From positions 1 through 43,107 of the forward strand of contig JAFIFE010000002.1 in the NCBI GenBank assembly GCA_020832185.1: 43,107 bases of DNA, in the 5' to 3' direction. Below the pieces are notes generated by a model, which was not told the origin of the DNA, searched no databases, and worked only from the letters and a program-made list of their open reading frames with translations. The stretch comes from Alkalibacterium sp. GTDB taxonomy: Bacteria > Bacillota > Bacilli > Lactobacillales > Carnobacteriaceae_A. The translations under genes were made by a program, and so were the position numbers. Shown here piece by piece: positions 18,167 through 26,944 of the stretch; the first letter of the stretch is position 1; each line of letters opens with the position of its first letter.

Positions 18167-19024
18167 TTATTTAGTCTTATCTTTATTAAATCCCTGTAGT
18201 ACGCGGTCCAGGATGATTGCCAGTACAACTAAAGCGAATCCGGCAACAAATCCAGGTCCTACTTGTGCACGTTGTAAGGCGTTGATCACTCGTTCGCCGA
18301 GTCCAGGTGCGCCGATCATTGAGGCAATAACCACCATTGATAACGCAAGTAATACAGTCTGGTTGATTCCAGCCATGATGGTTGCTTTAGCTAATGGCAG
18401 TTCTACTTTAAACAAACGTTGAGATCCGGTACTTCCGAATGACTCCGCTGCTTCGATCATTTCATCGTCTACTTGACGAATACCCAGATTCGTAAATCTT
18501 ACGGTTGGGGGCAATGCGAAGATAACAGCTGAGAATACACCGGGTACCATACCGATTCCAAAGAATGCAACGGCAGGAATAAGGTAAACGAACGCCGGCA
18601 TCGTCTGCATGAAGTCCAGTATGGGTGTAATGATCCAGTTTGCTGTGGCACTTTTAGCCATCCAGATCCCAACAGGTACGCCGATAATGATCGACAGTAA
18701 ACTCGCTATGAGCACCAGTGTGATCGTGTACATCAAAGGTTCCCATAAGCCCTGATTATAGATGTAAAGCAAGCCAAGCAAGGTGAATATAGGTAAACCC
18801 AGTTTTTTCTGACTTGCAAAGAATGCAAGGGCTACGAGCAATACAATAAACACGATAGGATGAACCCATAATAAGAAGTCTGTAAGAACATCCATAGTCC
18901 ACGACCCGCCATCACGAATGGCACCAAAGAACCAGGATAAGTTCTGAGTTAACCAGGTGATGATATTTGCCATCCATTCAGAAACGGGCAGGCGTGGTAT
19001 TTGATCTAATATTGTACTATTCAT
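18167..19024 (-). CDS. opuAB: Glycine betaine ABC transporter permease
   Basis: A 285-residue permease with about six or seven membrane segments. The EAA loop is [29 protein letters not shown] near residues 190-220, and the [19 protein letters not shown] segment is characteristic of OpuAB/ProW. The ATG overlaps the end of opuAA by eight bases (ATGAATAG), with GGAGGAG inside the upstream gene, showing translational coupling. It forms the channel of the betaine importer. Confidence 0.95.
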   Translation of the reverse strand: MNSTILDQIPRLPVSEWMANIITWLTQNLSWFFGAIRDGGSWTMDVLTDFLLWVHPIVFIVLLVALAFFASQKKLGLPIFTLLGLLYIYNQGLWEPLMYTITLVLIASLLSIIIGVPVGIWMAKSATANWIITPILDFMQTMPAFVYLIPAVAFFGIGMVPGVFSAVIFALPPTVRFTNLGIRQVDDEMIEAAESFGSTGSQRLFKVELPLAKATIMAGINQTVLLALSMVVIASMIGAPGLGERVINALQRAQVGPGFVAGFALVVLAIILDRVLQGFNKDKTK

Positions 19025-20225
19025 TAATAAGCTCCTCCTCTCGCTCTTCCTTAACTAATGCGCCAAGGACAAGTCCACGAACAACGATTCCAATTAACTT
19101 GTCATCTTCGTCGACAACAGCGACAGGTGTCTGACTGTCATGAATGAGTGTATACAGTTCATTGATCAATGTATCTTTTGTCACTCTTGGAATGTCTGTA
19201 CGCACAACGTCCACGAGGTCTTTTTTGTCCTGCTTAACGGCGTCCATAACATCTGCATCGGTTACGTATCCTTTTAAGATGTTGTTTTTATCTACGACGA
19301 GCATGTTGCTGTGATCTGAAGCTTTCATGCGCTGCAATGCCACACGTGGTCCGCTTTGTCTGAGACGAATTGTTTCTGGACGTACCATGATGTTCTCAGC
19401 AGTCAGAACTTTCGAACGGTCGACGTCTTCAACGAAACGTTCAACGTATTCATTGGCTGGATTGGTCAGAATTTCTTCTCCGGTTCCTACCTGAACAACT
19501 TCACCGTCTTTCATGATAGCGATACGGTCGCCGATACGGAGTGATTCATTCAAGTCATGCGTGATAAAGATGATAGTCTTGTGCAGAGTCTCCTGCATTT
19601 CTAGTAGTTCATCCTGCATGTCACGTCTGATCAATGGATCAAGTGCCGAAAAGGCTTCGTCCATCAACAAAATTTCCGGATCATTTGCTAATGCACGAGC
19701 TAATCCAACTCGCTGCTGCATCCCACCAGATAACTGATTCGGACGCTGATCCTTATATGGAAGTAAACCTGCATTGTCTAATGCTTTTTCTGCTTTTTCC
19801 TGACGTTCAGCTTTGTCTACCCCCTGCACTTCTAATCCATACTCGGTATTCTCAAGTATAGTACGGTGTGGGAATAACCCGAAGTTCTGAAAAACCATCG
19901 ATACTTTCTCACGACGAACGTTTCGTAATTGTTCTTTATTCATTTTAGCGATGTCATCGCCATCGATCAGGATGTTTCCTTCTGTTGGTTCGATCAAGCG
20001 ATTAAGCATGCGTACTAATGTAGACTTACCACTCCCGGAAAGTCCCATGATGACGAAAATTTCGCCTTGTTCAACTTTAAAACTTGCTTTATTTACCCCG
20101 ACAGTTGCACCTGTTTTTGCAAGGATGTCATCTTTTGAATGACCTTCCTTCACTAATTCCAGTGCCTGACGTTCTTTCTTGCCAAAAATTTTGGTTAGGT
20201 TTTGTATTTCAACCTTAGTAGTCAA
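19017..20225 (-). CDS. opuAA: Glycine betaine ABC transporter ATP-binding protein with CBS domains
   Basis: A 402-residue ATPase. Walker [11 protein letters not shown]-loop FQNFGLFPH, signature [15 protein letters not shown] and Walker [12 protein letters not shown] are present. Two CBS domains occupy about residues 275-395 (from [10 protein letters not shown] through [15 protein letters not shown]); in characterised OpuA systems they sense ionic strength or cyclic-di-AMP and gate transport. The start is TTG 20225, five bases after AAGGAGGGA on the minus strand. It leads the operon and faces the ehu operon across a shared intergenic region. Confidence 0.95.
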   Translation of the reverse strand: MTTKVEIQNLTKIFGKKERQALELVKEGHSKDDILAKTGATVGVNKASFKVEQGEIFVIMGLSGSGKSTLVRMLNRLIEPTEGNILIDGDDIAKMNKEQLRNVRREKVSMVFQNFGLFPHRTILENTEYGLEVQGVDKAERQEKAEKALDNAGLLPYKDQRPNQLSGGMQQRVGLARALANDPEILLMDEAFSALDPLIRRDMQDELLEMQETLHKTIIFITHDLNESLRIGDRIAIMKDGEVVQVGTGEEILTNPANEYVERFVEDVDRSKVLTAENIMVRPETIRLRQSGPRVALQRMKASDHSNMLVVDKNNILKGYVTDADVMDAVKQDKKDLVDVVRTDIPRVTKDTLINELYTLIHDSQTPVAVVDEDDKLIGIVVRGLVLGALVKEEREEELINE

Positions 20226-20295
20226 TAAAGTCCCTCCTTAATAGTGTATGAATCGTTCTTATCTGATTGGTTGCTTGCCTGACTGGCTGAACATA

Positions 20296-20313
20296 AAACG
20301 TTCGAGAACGTTT
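20296..20313. promoter_or_regulatory. 18-bp inverted repeat, probable operator of opuA
   Basis: AAACGTTC (20296-20303), GA, GAACGTTT (20306-20313). It lies between the likely opuA transcription start and the TTG start codon, where a bound repressor would block elongation. It does not match the BusR or LexA sites I know. Confidence 0.55.
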
Positions 20314-20338
20314 GTTATTTATCGCTCTCCACCCCTCC

Positions 20339-20367
20339 AATGTACCAAACCTTACTTGTAGTGTAAA
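20339..20367 (-). promoter_or_regulatory. Likely opuA promoter
   Basis: On the minus strand TTTACA (20367-20362), 17 bp, TACATT (20344-20339). The spacing is ideal and the boxes are moderate. Confidence 0.45.
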
Positions 20368-20698
20368 ACCAATCCCCTTTACAGACTCTTCATTAGAGAA
20401 ATGTTATCGTTTACTAAAGCCGTCAGACTAGTTTTCTAAGAATTTGATTAAAAATGACAGAAATGTTTCTAAATGATGACTTTTCTTAAAAACATCCCAG
20501 TGTTTTCATGCAAATACTTTTGCTATGCGTCTGATTTGACCTGTAATAAACGTATTTGATAAGCTAATTGTGTGTGTGATGTCAAAAAACGGACTGAACT
20601 ATTCATTTATACGTGCAAATTTAATCATTATGTAACGTTTATCAGGCAGATTAACAAATGAACGAGAAAAGCTAAACAAGACTTAGGAGGAAGAGAGA
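20368..20698 (+). promoter_or_regulatory. Upstream region of the ehu operon
   Basis: About 330 bp of AT-rich DNA without a gene. A weak candidate promoter is TTGACC (20536-20541), 18 bp, TAAGCT (20560-20565). AGGAGG at 20685-20690 is the ribosome site of ehuB. No strong dyad is visible here apart from the opuA-side inverted repeat. Confidence 0.35.
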
Positions 20699-21580
20699 AT
20701 GAGAAGCAAAAAGAAAAAGGGGCTATTGTCACTATTAACTCTCTCTACTGTATTCATATTGAGTGGGTGTCAGCTGTTTGGAGCAGATGAAGACGAAACA
20801 ACGCTTGAACGGGTACAGCGTGAAGGAGAAGTAACTGTCGGTTTTGCAAACGAACAGCCATATGCCTACCAGACAGCTGAGGGTGAGTTGACCGGATCAG
20901 CAGTAGAGGTGGCCCGACGCATCATGGAAAACCTTGGCGTGACAGAGATGAATGGTGTGCTGACCGAGTTTGCTTCATTAATACCCGGACTTCAAGCTGA
21001 GCGGTTTGATATGGTGACAGCGGGAATGTTTATAACACCTGGGCGTGCCGGAGCTGACCATGTGCAGTTTGCCAATCCAGAATACACGATCGGACAGGCG
21101 ATTGCTGTAGAAGCAGGTAATCCGTTAGATATCCATTCATATGAAGATATTGCTGAAACGGACGAAGCAACTGTGGCTGTCCCATCTGGAACAGTTGAGT
21201 ATGACTTTCTGCTTGATGTAGGTGTTCCTGCAGAACGAATCATTACTGTCCCGGATATGCCTTCTGCTTTAGCAGCCCTGCAGGCAGGACGTGCTGAAGT
21301 CATCACTGCGACAGGCCCATCACTGCAGTCGATTTTAGACACGGCCGCTGATGAATCGATTGAACGCGTCGAAGACTTCACCCAGCCCATTATAGATGGA
21401 GAAGAAGTCATCAACTATGGTGCGACTGTTTTCAGAGATACAGATCAGAATTTTATTGACGCATTTAATGAAGAACTTGAGAATCTGAAAGAGTCCGGTG
21501 AGCTCTTAGAGATAATAGAAGATTTCGGCTTTACAGAAGAAGATCTACCGGGAGATGCAACAGTTGAGGATGCCATATAA
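20699..21580 (+). CDS. ehuB: Ectoine/hydroxyectoine-binding lipoprotein
   Basis: A 293-residue lipoprotein (lipobox LSGC, Cys24) of the amino-acid-binding family 3. The mature sequence shows features I recall from EhuB: VGFANEQPYAY, LTEFASLIPGLQAERFDMVTAGMFITP, DMPSALAALQAGRAE and a C-terminal FGFTEEDLPG. It should bind ectoine or hydroxyectoine outside the cell. It could be mistaken for a glutamine-binding protein, but the FANEQPYAY and SLIPGL blocks and the four-gene order fit Ehu better. First gene of ehuB-C-D-A, divergent from the betaine importer, which supports an osmolyte role. Confidence 0.85.
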   Translation: MRSKKKKGLLSLLTLSTVFILSGCQLFGADEDETTLERVQREGEVTVGFANEQPYAYQTAEGELTGSAVEVARRIMENLGVTEMNGVLTEFASLIPGLQAERFDMVTAGMFITPGRAGADHVQFANPEYTIGQAIAVEAGNPLDIHSYEDIAETDEATVAVPSGTVEYDFLLDVGVPAERIITVPDMPSALAALQAGRAEVITATGPSLQSILDTAADESIERVEDFTQPIIDGEEVINYGATVFRDTDQNFIDAFNEELENLKESGELLEIIEDFGFTEEDLPGDATVEDAI

Positions 21581-21617
21581 ACGATGACTGCATATTAATG
21601 GAAGGAAGTGGATATAA

Positions 21618-22265
21618 ATGAGTTTTTGGGAACTGATTGCCTCGATGCTCGGTCAAGGATTAGTTATAACATTGTTAACTACCGTGTTAGCAGCTGTTCT
21701 AGCCTTAGTATTAGGGTTTGTGGCCGGATTGATGAGACTGTCAAAGAATAAATTTATAAGATTTTTAGTAGCAATTTATGTAGAAGTGTTTAGAGGAACT
21801 TCTTTACTTGTGCAACTGTTCTGGATTTATTTTGTCCTGCCGATGTTTGGAATAACCATGACGGCAATGACTGCAGCCGTATTGGCGATAGGATTGAACT
21901 TTGGAGCATACACCTCTGAGGTTGTCAGAAGTGGTATTCAATCTGTTGACAAAGGGCAGATCGAAGCCACTATTGCATTAAACTTTACACGCGTTCAACG
22001 AATGAGACGAATCATCATTCCGCAGGCATTTATTATTATGCTGCCGAATCTTGGAAATCAGTTAATTGAGCTGTTTAAGAGTACGTCGCTGGTTGCATTG
22101 ATTACATTGACTGATTTAACGTATCAGGCAAATGTATTGAATGCGACCACGCTTCAGACAACACAGATTTTTACCGCTTTACTGGTTATTTATTTTGTTA
22201 TCGCATGGCCGATGACAAAAGGAATGAAACTGCTGGAGCGCAAAATGACAGAAGGGAGGATGTAA
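21618..22265 (+). CDS. ehuC: Ectoine/hydroxyectoine ABC transporter permease (EhuC type)
   Basis: A 215-residue permease of the HisM/GlnP class with about five membrane segments. FRGTSLLVQLFWIYFVLP and the EAA loop EATIALNFTRVQRMRRIIIPQAF are visible. GGAAGTGG precedes the ATG by eight bases and the next permease starts six bases after this stop. The pair EhuC/EhuD forms the heterodimeric channel of the importer. Confidence 0.85.
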   Translation: MSFWELIASMLGQGLVITLLTTVLAAVLALVLGFVAGLMRLSKNKFIRFLVAIYVEVFRGTSLLVQLFWIYFVLPMFGITMTAMTAAVLAIGLNFGAYTSEVVRSGIQSVDKGQIEATIALNFTRVQRMRRIIIPQAFIIMLPNLGNQLIELFKSTSLVALITLTDLTYQANVLNATTLQTTQIFTALLVIYFVIAWPMTKGMKLLERKMTEGRM

Positions 22266-22271
22266 TCGATT

Positions 22272-22928
22272 ATGTGGGACTGGTATTATGCCTTCGAGGT
22301 GTTACCTGAAATTGCCTCTGCATTAGGTGTTACTATTGGCGCAACAGTTGTTGGATTTATCCTGGCATTAATATTAGGACTGATCTGGACGCTGCTTATT
22401 CGTTCTAAAAATAAAATTGTGACGACAGTAGCTGATAGTATTGTGAAATTCATTCGAAACACGCCCCTGCTTGTACAGCTGTACTTTATCTTTTACGTCT
22501 TTCCACAATTCGGATTGTCGCTGGATCCCTTTACTGCGGGTGTAATTGGGTTGGGTCTGCACTACAGTACCTACCTGTCTGAAGTATTCAGAAGTGGGAT
22601 AGAATCAGTTGGCCCTGGTCAGTGGGAAGTAGCCACTGCACTAAATTTTACGACAAAAAAAACCTGGACACGAATTATTTTACCTCAAGCGATACCACCT
22701 GTTTTACCTGTCATAGGAAATTACTTTATTACTATGTTTAAAGAAACGCCATTGCTCTCAGCTATTACATTAGTTGAAATACTGCAGACTGCACAGAATA
22801 TTGGAGCAGGAACATTCAGATATACTGAACCGCTGACAATTGTTGGACTATTATTCCTTCTGCTCAGTTACCCGGCTTCAATTGCGCTTAGACAGTTAGA
22901 GAACAGAGTAACGGCACGTTATTCATGA
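22272..22928 (+). CDS. ehuD: Ectoine/hydroxyectoine ABC transporter permease (EhuD type)
   Basis: A 218-residue permease starting MWDWYYAFEVLPEIASALGVTI, with the class motif FIRNTPLLVQLYFIFYVFPQFG and EAA loop EVATALNFTTKKTWTRIILPQAIPPVLP. About five membrane segments. Its ribosome site GGGAGG lies in the end of ehuC. It is homologous to ehuC but clearly diverged, as expected for the two half-channels. Confidence 0.85.
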   Translation: MWDWYYAFEVLPEIASALGVTIGATVVGFILALILGLIWTLLIRSKNKIVTTVADSIVKFIRNTPLLVQLYFIFYVFPQFGLSLDPFTAGVIGLGLHYSTYLSEVFRSGIESVGPGQWEVATALNFTTKKTWTRIILPQAIPPVLPVIGNYFITMFKETPLLSAITLVEILQTAQNIGAGTFRYTEPLTIVGLLFLLLSYPASIALRQLENRVTARYS

Positions 22929-22941
22929 GAGGAGAAAGATT

Positions 22942-23733
22942 ATGAGTGAACCAATTGTAAAATATAATAATGTAACGAAATACTTTGATGATTTGATGGT
23001 TCTGGACGGAATCGATTTTGAGATTCAGCCGGGTGAGAAAGTAGCATTAGTAGGGCCATCCGGGTCAGGAAAAACAACCTTTGCCCGTCTTTTAATGACT
23101 TTAGAAGAAATAACAGATGGAACGATCGAAGTTGCGGGCGACTATTTGTGGCATGAAAAAGACGAAAATGGCGACTTGAAACCTGCTAGTACAGATCATT
23201 TAAGAAAAGTACGCTCGAATATCGGAATGGTGTTTCAGCATTTCCATCTTTTCCCTCATATGACAGTGCTGGAAAATATTATAGAAGCACCGGTGACCGT
23301 AAAAGGGGTCGACAAGAAAGAAGCAATCAAAGACGGGAAAGAGATGCTGGATAAAGTTGGACTTTTGGATAAAGCAGACAACTATCCTGCGCAGTTATCC
23401 GGTGGACAAAAGCAGCGTGTCGCAATCGCGAGAGCATTGGTCATGAAACCGAAAGTACTGATTTTTGATGAACCAACTTCTGCACTGGATCCGGAGCTGA
23501 TTGGAGAAGTGCTGGATGTCATTAAAGATATTGCTGAAGAGGGTGAGACATCTATGCTGCTGATTACGCATGAAATGGATTTTGCAAGAGAAGTAGCAGA
23601 CCGTATAGCATTCTTTGATGCCGGAAAAATTGTAGAAGATGGACCGCCTTCAGAAATTCTGTATCATCCAAAATCACCTCGATTGAAAGAATTCCTGGAA
23701 CGATTCATGAGTACTCAGGCTTCACCAGAATAA
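22942..23733 (+). CDS. ehuA: Ectoine/hydroxyectoine ABC transporter ATP-binding protein
   Basis: A 263-residue ATPase of the polar amino-acid uptake type. Walker A GPSGSGKTT, Q-loop FQHFHLFPHMTVL, signature [15 protein letters not shown], Walker B VLIFDEPTSALD and the switch His in ITHEMDFAREVADR are complete. The insert DYLWHEKDENGDLKPAS between Walker A and the Q-loop is longer than in glutamine ATPases and is in line with EhuA. Preceded by GAGGAG, 13 bp after ehuD, and followed by a terminator that closes the operon. Confidence 0.87.
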   Translation: MSEPIVKYNNVTKYFDDLMVLDGIDFEIQPGEKVALVGPSGSGKTTFARLLMTLEEITDGTIEVAGDYLWHEKDENGDLKPASTDHLRKVRSNIGMVFQHFHLFPHMTVLENIIEAPVTVKGVDKKEAIKDGKEMLDKVGLLDKADNYPAQLSGGQKQRVAIARALVMKPKVLIFDEPTSALDPELIGEVLDVIKDIAEEGETSMLLITHEMDFAREVADRIAFFDAGKIVEDGPPSEILYHPKSPRLKEFLERFMSTQASPE

Positions 23734-23749
23734 GATGACGATCAATTCG

Positions 23750-23782
23750 CACCTAGTCGATTAACTGACTAGGTGTTTTTTA
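23750..23782 (+). terminator. ehu operon terminator
   Basis: Stem CACCTAGTC (23750-23758) and GACTAGGTG (23767-23775), eight-base loop, then T. The minus-strand regulator gene ends inside the T run. Confidence 0.9.
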
Positions 23783-24598
23783 ATGCGTATCTAATTGCAT
23801 GGACAGTTTATAAACGTACTGATCATATGACTTGATAGACAATTCATCTAAGACCAGATCTTCAAAAAAGTACTGACCAATGGGGTAGTGGTGTGTTTTC
23901 GCATATTGTTTTAACTGAAAATACCCATTCAAGACGGCGTCATCATCTCCTTTTATATACTTCACGAGATAAGTACCGCCGTCCAGCTGATAGTTGCTGT
24001 GCTGTTCACTCTTTAATTCAGTGTAAATATACCCTTTGTAGCTGTATAACTGATCTGAGATTTCAGAAGTAGGAACCATCAAGCCCTCAAGCCAGGATGT
24101 GCGACGGGTTTTCATTTCCAGATGTGAAAAATGGCTCTGATAGGACTGGTAATAGATTTTTGCATCCAGTACATCCGGGACTTCAGTTAAATAAAAGAAA
24201 CGTGACCCAACGTCCTCTATAATATACTCATTTAAGTTGTGGTTGAGGGTTTGAGACGTTACTTTTTTCTTTTCTTCCATGACCGTATGCAGTTTTGTTA
24301 ATTCATTTATTTTATTCTGAAGTTTACCTGCTTCTGTATCAAGAAGGTCGACGAATTGTTCAGGTGATCGGGTGTTCAAATAGGATTTGATATCATCTAA
24401 AGGCATCCCGATGTCTTTCAGAGCGGATATGACCGAGAAAGTTTCCACCTGTTTAAGCGAATAATAGCGATACCCGTTGTCTTTGACCTTTACGGGTCTG
24501 AATATTTCTTTCTCATCATAAAAGAAGAGGGTGTGCTTGGACACTCCAACAAGTTTGGCGAACTGCCCGGTGGTCAGATAAGCTGTTTTTTTCAACAT
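23780..24598 (-). CDS. MerR-family regulator with GyrI-like effector domain
   Basis: A 272-residue regulator. Residues 8-75 are the MerR winged-helix domain ([43 protein letters not shown]). A coiled coil follows (about 85-120), then a C-terminal domain of about 150 residues with [20 protein letters not shown] and alternating Tyr-rich strands, resembling the BmrR/GyrI drug-binding fold. AAGGAGGAA precedes the ATG. It is divergent from a small membrane protein gene whose promoter has the 19-bp spacer and central dyad typical of MerR activation, so that gene and itself are the likely targets. The ligand is unknown. Confidence 0.88.
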   Translation of the reverse strand: MLKKTAYLTTGQFAKLVGVSKHTLFFYDEKEIFRPVKVKDNGYRYYSLKQVETFSVISALKDIGMPLDDIKSYLNTRSPEQFVDLLDTEAGKLQNKINELTKLHTVMEEKKKVTSQTLNHNLNEYIIEDVGSRFFYLTEVPDVLDAKIYYQSYQSHFSHLEMKTRRTSWLEGLMVPTSEISDQLYSYKGYIYTELKSEQHSNYQLDGGTYLVKYIKGDDDAVLNGYFQLKQYAKTHHYPIGQYFFEDLVLDELSIKSYDQYVYKLSMQLDTH

Positions 24599-24612
24599 TT
24601 GTCAATTCCTCC

Positions 24613-24643
24613 TTGACTATAGAGTTACTCTATACTTTAGTAT
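24613..24643 (+). promoter_or_regulatory. MerR-type promoter/operator
   Basis: TTGACT (24613-24618), 19 bp, TAGTAT (24638-24643). Between the boxes lies TATAGAG-tta-CTCTATA (24618-24634). An over-long 19-bp spacer with a dyad inside is the established arrangement for MerR activators, which twist the DNA to realign the boxes. Confidence 0.88.
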
Positions 24644-24681
24644 ACTAAATGAGGCAACAATTTAAAAGAAGGATGATTTTT

Positions 24682-25119
24682 ATGAGTAGAGAAACTAAGA
24701 AGACTTTTATAACAGGCACAGCTTTATTTATAGCAGGTGTTGTTTCTCTTTTTTTACAGATAAATGATGATGGGTTGTTTGCATATATTCTACTTGCTTA
24801 TGGAGCATGGGAAATTGGAGAAGCCGCATCGGATTATTACTTTAACACTCAGGAAGAAGAAAATGTGAGATCCTGGAAGGAAATAAAGACCGGATTTAAA
24901 GTGGATATAGCTAAAATTACAATTCCTATGATTCTCAGTATGATCGTGGAAGTGGTGATGATCGGAACGGGTTTCAGACTATTCACCTTTGTAGCGTATG
25001 TTCTGACACTGATTATTTATCTGCTGGTTATTGGCATATTTGCCTACGTTGAAGTGAAAGAAACAATAGAAAAAGATGAGGGAATTGAAGATATAATCGA
25101 ACGCATGTTTGCTTTGTAA
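24682..25119 (+). CDS. Small integral membrane protein, probable MerR target
   Basis: A 145-residue protein with four hydrophobic stretches: about residues 10-25, 30-45, 75-97 and 100-125, and an acidic C-terminal tail (EVKETIEKDEGIEDIIERM). No transporter or enzyme motif is recognisable. ATG 24682 follows AAGGATG; the earlier ATG 24649 overlaps the predicted transcription start and cannot be used. Context suggests induction by the divergent regulator when that protein binds its ligand, perhaps a membrane-active or hydrophobic compound. Function is unknown. Confidence 0.75.
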   Translation: MSRETKKTFITGTALFIAGVVSLFLQINDDGLFAYILLAYGAWEIGEAASDYYFNTQEEENVRSWKEIKTGFKVDIAKITIPMILSMIVEVVMIGTGFRLFTFVAYVLTLIIYLLVIGIFAYVEVKETIEKDEGIEDIIERMFAL

Positions 25120-25181
25120 GCAGAACGCGTGTTATCTAAAAAGATTTATTGTAAAATTAAAGAAGATAGAGAGGTGATAAG

Positions 25182-25772
25182 ATGCCCAAAAGGTGTGGCT
25201 GGGTAACGGAAGATAAAGTCTATATGGATTACCATGACAATGAATGGGGCCGTCCCCTATATGATGATCGGCAGTTGTTTGAACTGCTCTGTCTCGAAGG
25301 CGCTCAGGCAGGGTTAAGCTGGCTGACCATTCTTAAAAGACGGGAAAATTACAGAGAAGCTTTCGATCAGTTTGATCCGGAAATTATTGCGACGTATTCT
25401 GATGAGAAAATTGAAGAACTCATACAAAACGAAACCATTATTCGCAATCGGCTTAAAATAAAAAGTGTCGTCACTAATGCAAAAGCGTATCTTGAGATTA
25501 CTAAAAGAGAAGAGAGCTTTGCTGCTTATATCTGGTCATTTGTTGATCATCAGACGATCATCAATAAGTGGCCATCCTTAAGTGATGTCCCAGCTCAGAC
25601 AGAACTGAGCAGACAAATGAGTACACAGATGAAGAAAGATGGATTTAAGTTTGTTGGTCCGACCATATGCTATGCGTACATGCAGTCAGCGGGATTGGTC
25701 AACGACCACATAGTCGAGTGTTTCTGCTATAAAAAAGTCAATAAACTCATTCGAAAAGAGGAATTCAGATGA
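25182..25772 (+). CDS. tag: DNA-3-methyladenine glycosylase I
   Basis: A 196-residue base-excision repair enzyme that removes 3-methyladenine from alkylated DNA. The start KRCGWVTEDKVYMDYHDNEWG is the family signature. Zinc ligands Cys5, His18, His176 and Cys180 match the positions of the known structural site, and EGAQAGLSWLTILKRRENYR carries the base-recognition region. Length is normal. GAGAGGTG precedes the ATG. Its stop overlaps the ATG of the next gene by four bases, so the pair is co-translated. Confidence 0.96.
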   Translation: MPKRCGWVTEDKVYMDYHDNEWGRPLYDDRQLFELLCLEGAQAGLSWLTILKRRENYREAFDQFDPEIIATYSDEKIEELIQNETIIRNRLKIKSVVTNAKAYLEITKREESFAAYIWSFVDHQTIINKWPSLSDVPAQTELSRQMSTQMKKDGFKFVGPTICYAYMQSAGLVNDHIVECFCYKKVNKLIRKEEFR

Positions 25773-26209
25773 ATCGATTGAATTTAGTTTGTCTTGGGGT
25801 CAGGAATATGCGTCAATCACTGGCATTTTACAAGCACATCGGGTTCAAAACGGTTGAAACCCATGAGGACCCGCCGATCGTGTTTTTTAATAATCAGGGA
25901 AGTAAGCTGGAGCTTTATTCTATAGAAGAGCTCGCTAAAGACATCAATGAAGAAAATCCACCCGAATACTCAAAGGGAGGATTTTCAGGTATCACCTTAG
26001 CCTGTAACATGAAAACAAAAGAAGAAGTCGATCAGGTAATGGATCAGGTAAAATCTGCTGGGGGAGAAATTATGAAAACACCTCAGATTGTTTCCTGGGG
26101 CGGATACAGTGGGTACTTCAGAGATTTAGATGGGTATTACTGGGAAGTAGCCTACGCAGATTCATGGGCATTTGATGATCAGGACATGCTGATTGTCGAT
26201 GAATCATAG
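25769..26209 (+). CDS. VOC-superfamily (glyoxalase/bleomycin resistance-like) protein
   Basis: A 146-residue vicinal-oxygen-chelate protein. The two beta-alpha-beta-beta-beta modules are visible: NLVCLGVRNMRQSLAFYKHIGF to KLELYSIEEL, then GFSGITLACNMKTKEEVDQVMDQVKSAGGEI to YFRDLDGYYWEVAYA. The final glutamate in YYWEVAY is a usual metal ligand; a complete glyoxalase I ligand set is not evident, so the substrate is unknown. ATG overlaps the tag stop by four bases (ATGA). Confidence 0.85.
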   Translation: MNRLNLVCLGVRNMRQSLAFYKHIGFKTVETHEDPPIVFFNNQGSKLELYSIEELAKDINEENPPEYSKGGFSGITLACNMKTKEEVDQVMDQVKSAGGEIMKTPQIVSWGGYSGYFRDLDGYYWEVAYADSWAFDDQDMLIVDES

Positions 26210-26235
26210 TGAAAAACAGCACTCTTATAAAACGG

Positions 26236-26269
26236 ATCACGTTAGGGAAGCCTAGCGTGATTTTTTTTT
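26236..26269 (+). terminator. Terminator of tag and the VOC gene
   Basis: Stem ATCACGTTAGG (26236-26246) and CCTAGCGTGAT (26251-26261) with one G-U pair, GAAG tetraloop, nine T. Confidence 0.92.
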
Positions 26270-26357
26270 ATCTTTAGGGTAACAGATTCTGACTTCCGTT
26301 CGTTATTAAGGGTGTAAGCAGTGATCACCTTACACAACTAACTGAGGAGGAAACAAT

Positions 26358-26561
26358 ATGTTTAAAGAATGGTCTGGAAGTAAAGTCGATGTATACCTGG
26401 AAGATGGTGCTACTGAAACACTGGTTCGAAGAAGCTTTGCAGGAGCTAATCAGTTTGTATCAGAAGAACAAGTCACCAATTTTACAAATGCCCTTGATTC
26501 TGTCACGAGTTTACCCGTGTCACATGCGGTTGTCATCGAAGAATACCATTATACAAAGTAA
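26358..26561 (+). CDS. DUF1659-like small protein
   Basis: A 67-residue cytosolic protein. The pattern VDVYLEDGATETLVRRSFAGAN with a following helix (SEEQVTNFTNALDSV) and a final strand VVIEEYHY resembles DUF1659. It stands 32 bp ahead of a DUF2922 gene; such pairs recur in Firmicutes. GAGGAGG lies nine bases before the ATG. The function of both families is unknown. Confidence 0.7.
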   Translation: MFKEWSGSKVDVYLEDGATETLVRRSFAGANQFVSEEQVTNFTNALDSVTSLPVSHAVVIEEYHYTK

Positions 26562-26593
26562 TGTCACTATAACTTAAAACAGGAGGAACACAC

Positions 26594-26818
26594 ATGAGTA
26601 TGAAACTGGAATTGCGTTTTGAAACAGGAAAAGGTAAAAACCGCGTAATCACAATCGATCAGCCAAAAGCAGATTTGACTGAAGGAGCTGTTCAGTCAGC
26701 TATGGAACAAATCGTCGCGCAGGATATGTTCGCAATCAATGGAGACAAGTTGTTCACTAAAATCAAAGACGCTCGTTACGTTACGCGCACGGTAGAGAAT
26801 ATTTTAGAAGTTAAATAA
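26594..26818 (+). CDS. DUF2922 family protein
   Basis: A 74-residue protein with the DUF2922 layout: a first strand LELRFETGKGKNRVITID, PKADLTEGAVQSAMEQIVAQDMF, then KDARYVTRTVENIL. Predicted beta-alpha-beta fold, cytosolic. CAGGAGG is positioned well for ATG 26594; ATG 26600 is an alternative that would remove two residues. Paired with the preceding gene and closed by a terminator, so the two form one operon of unknown function. Confidence 0.8.
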   Translation: MSMKLELRFETGKGKNRVITIDQPKADLTEGAVQSAMEQIVAQDMFAINGDKLFTKIKDARYVTRTVENILEVK

Positions 26819-26824
26819 CCATCA

Positions 26825-26861
26825 AGTGACCTTGACTAGTTCAGTCAGGGTCGCTTTTTTT
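26825..26861 (+). terminator. Terminator of the DUF1659/DUF2922 pair
   Basis: Arms AGTGACCTTGACT (26825-26837) and AGTCAGGGTCGCT (26843-26855) pair with two G-U pairs, then T. Confidence 0.85.
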
Positions 26862-26944
26862 ACGTTTTTTTTGGGGTGGTGACTTTTAAAAAGTAAGTGT
26901 TTTTGCTATACTACCTTAGAAGAATACTAAAGGAGATTTCTAAA

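Noticed and set aside
20699-23733. Glutamine/polar amino acid transporter
   Set aside because: General motifs allow it, but EhuB-like blocks, two different permeases and the divergent betaine operon make an ectoine importer more likely.
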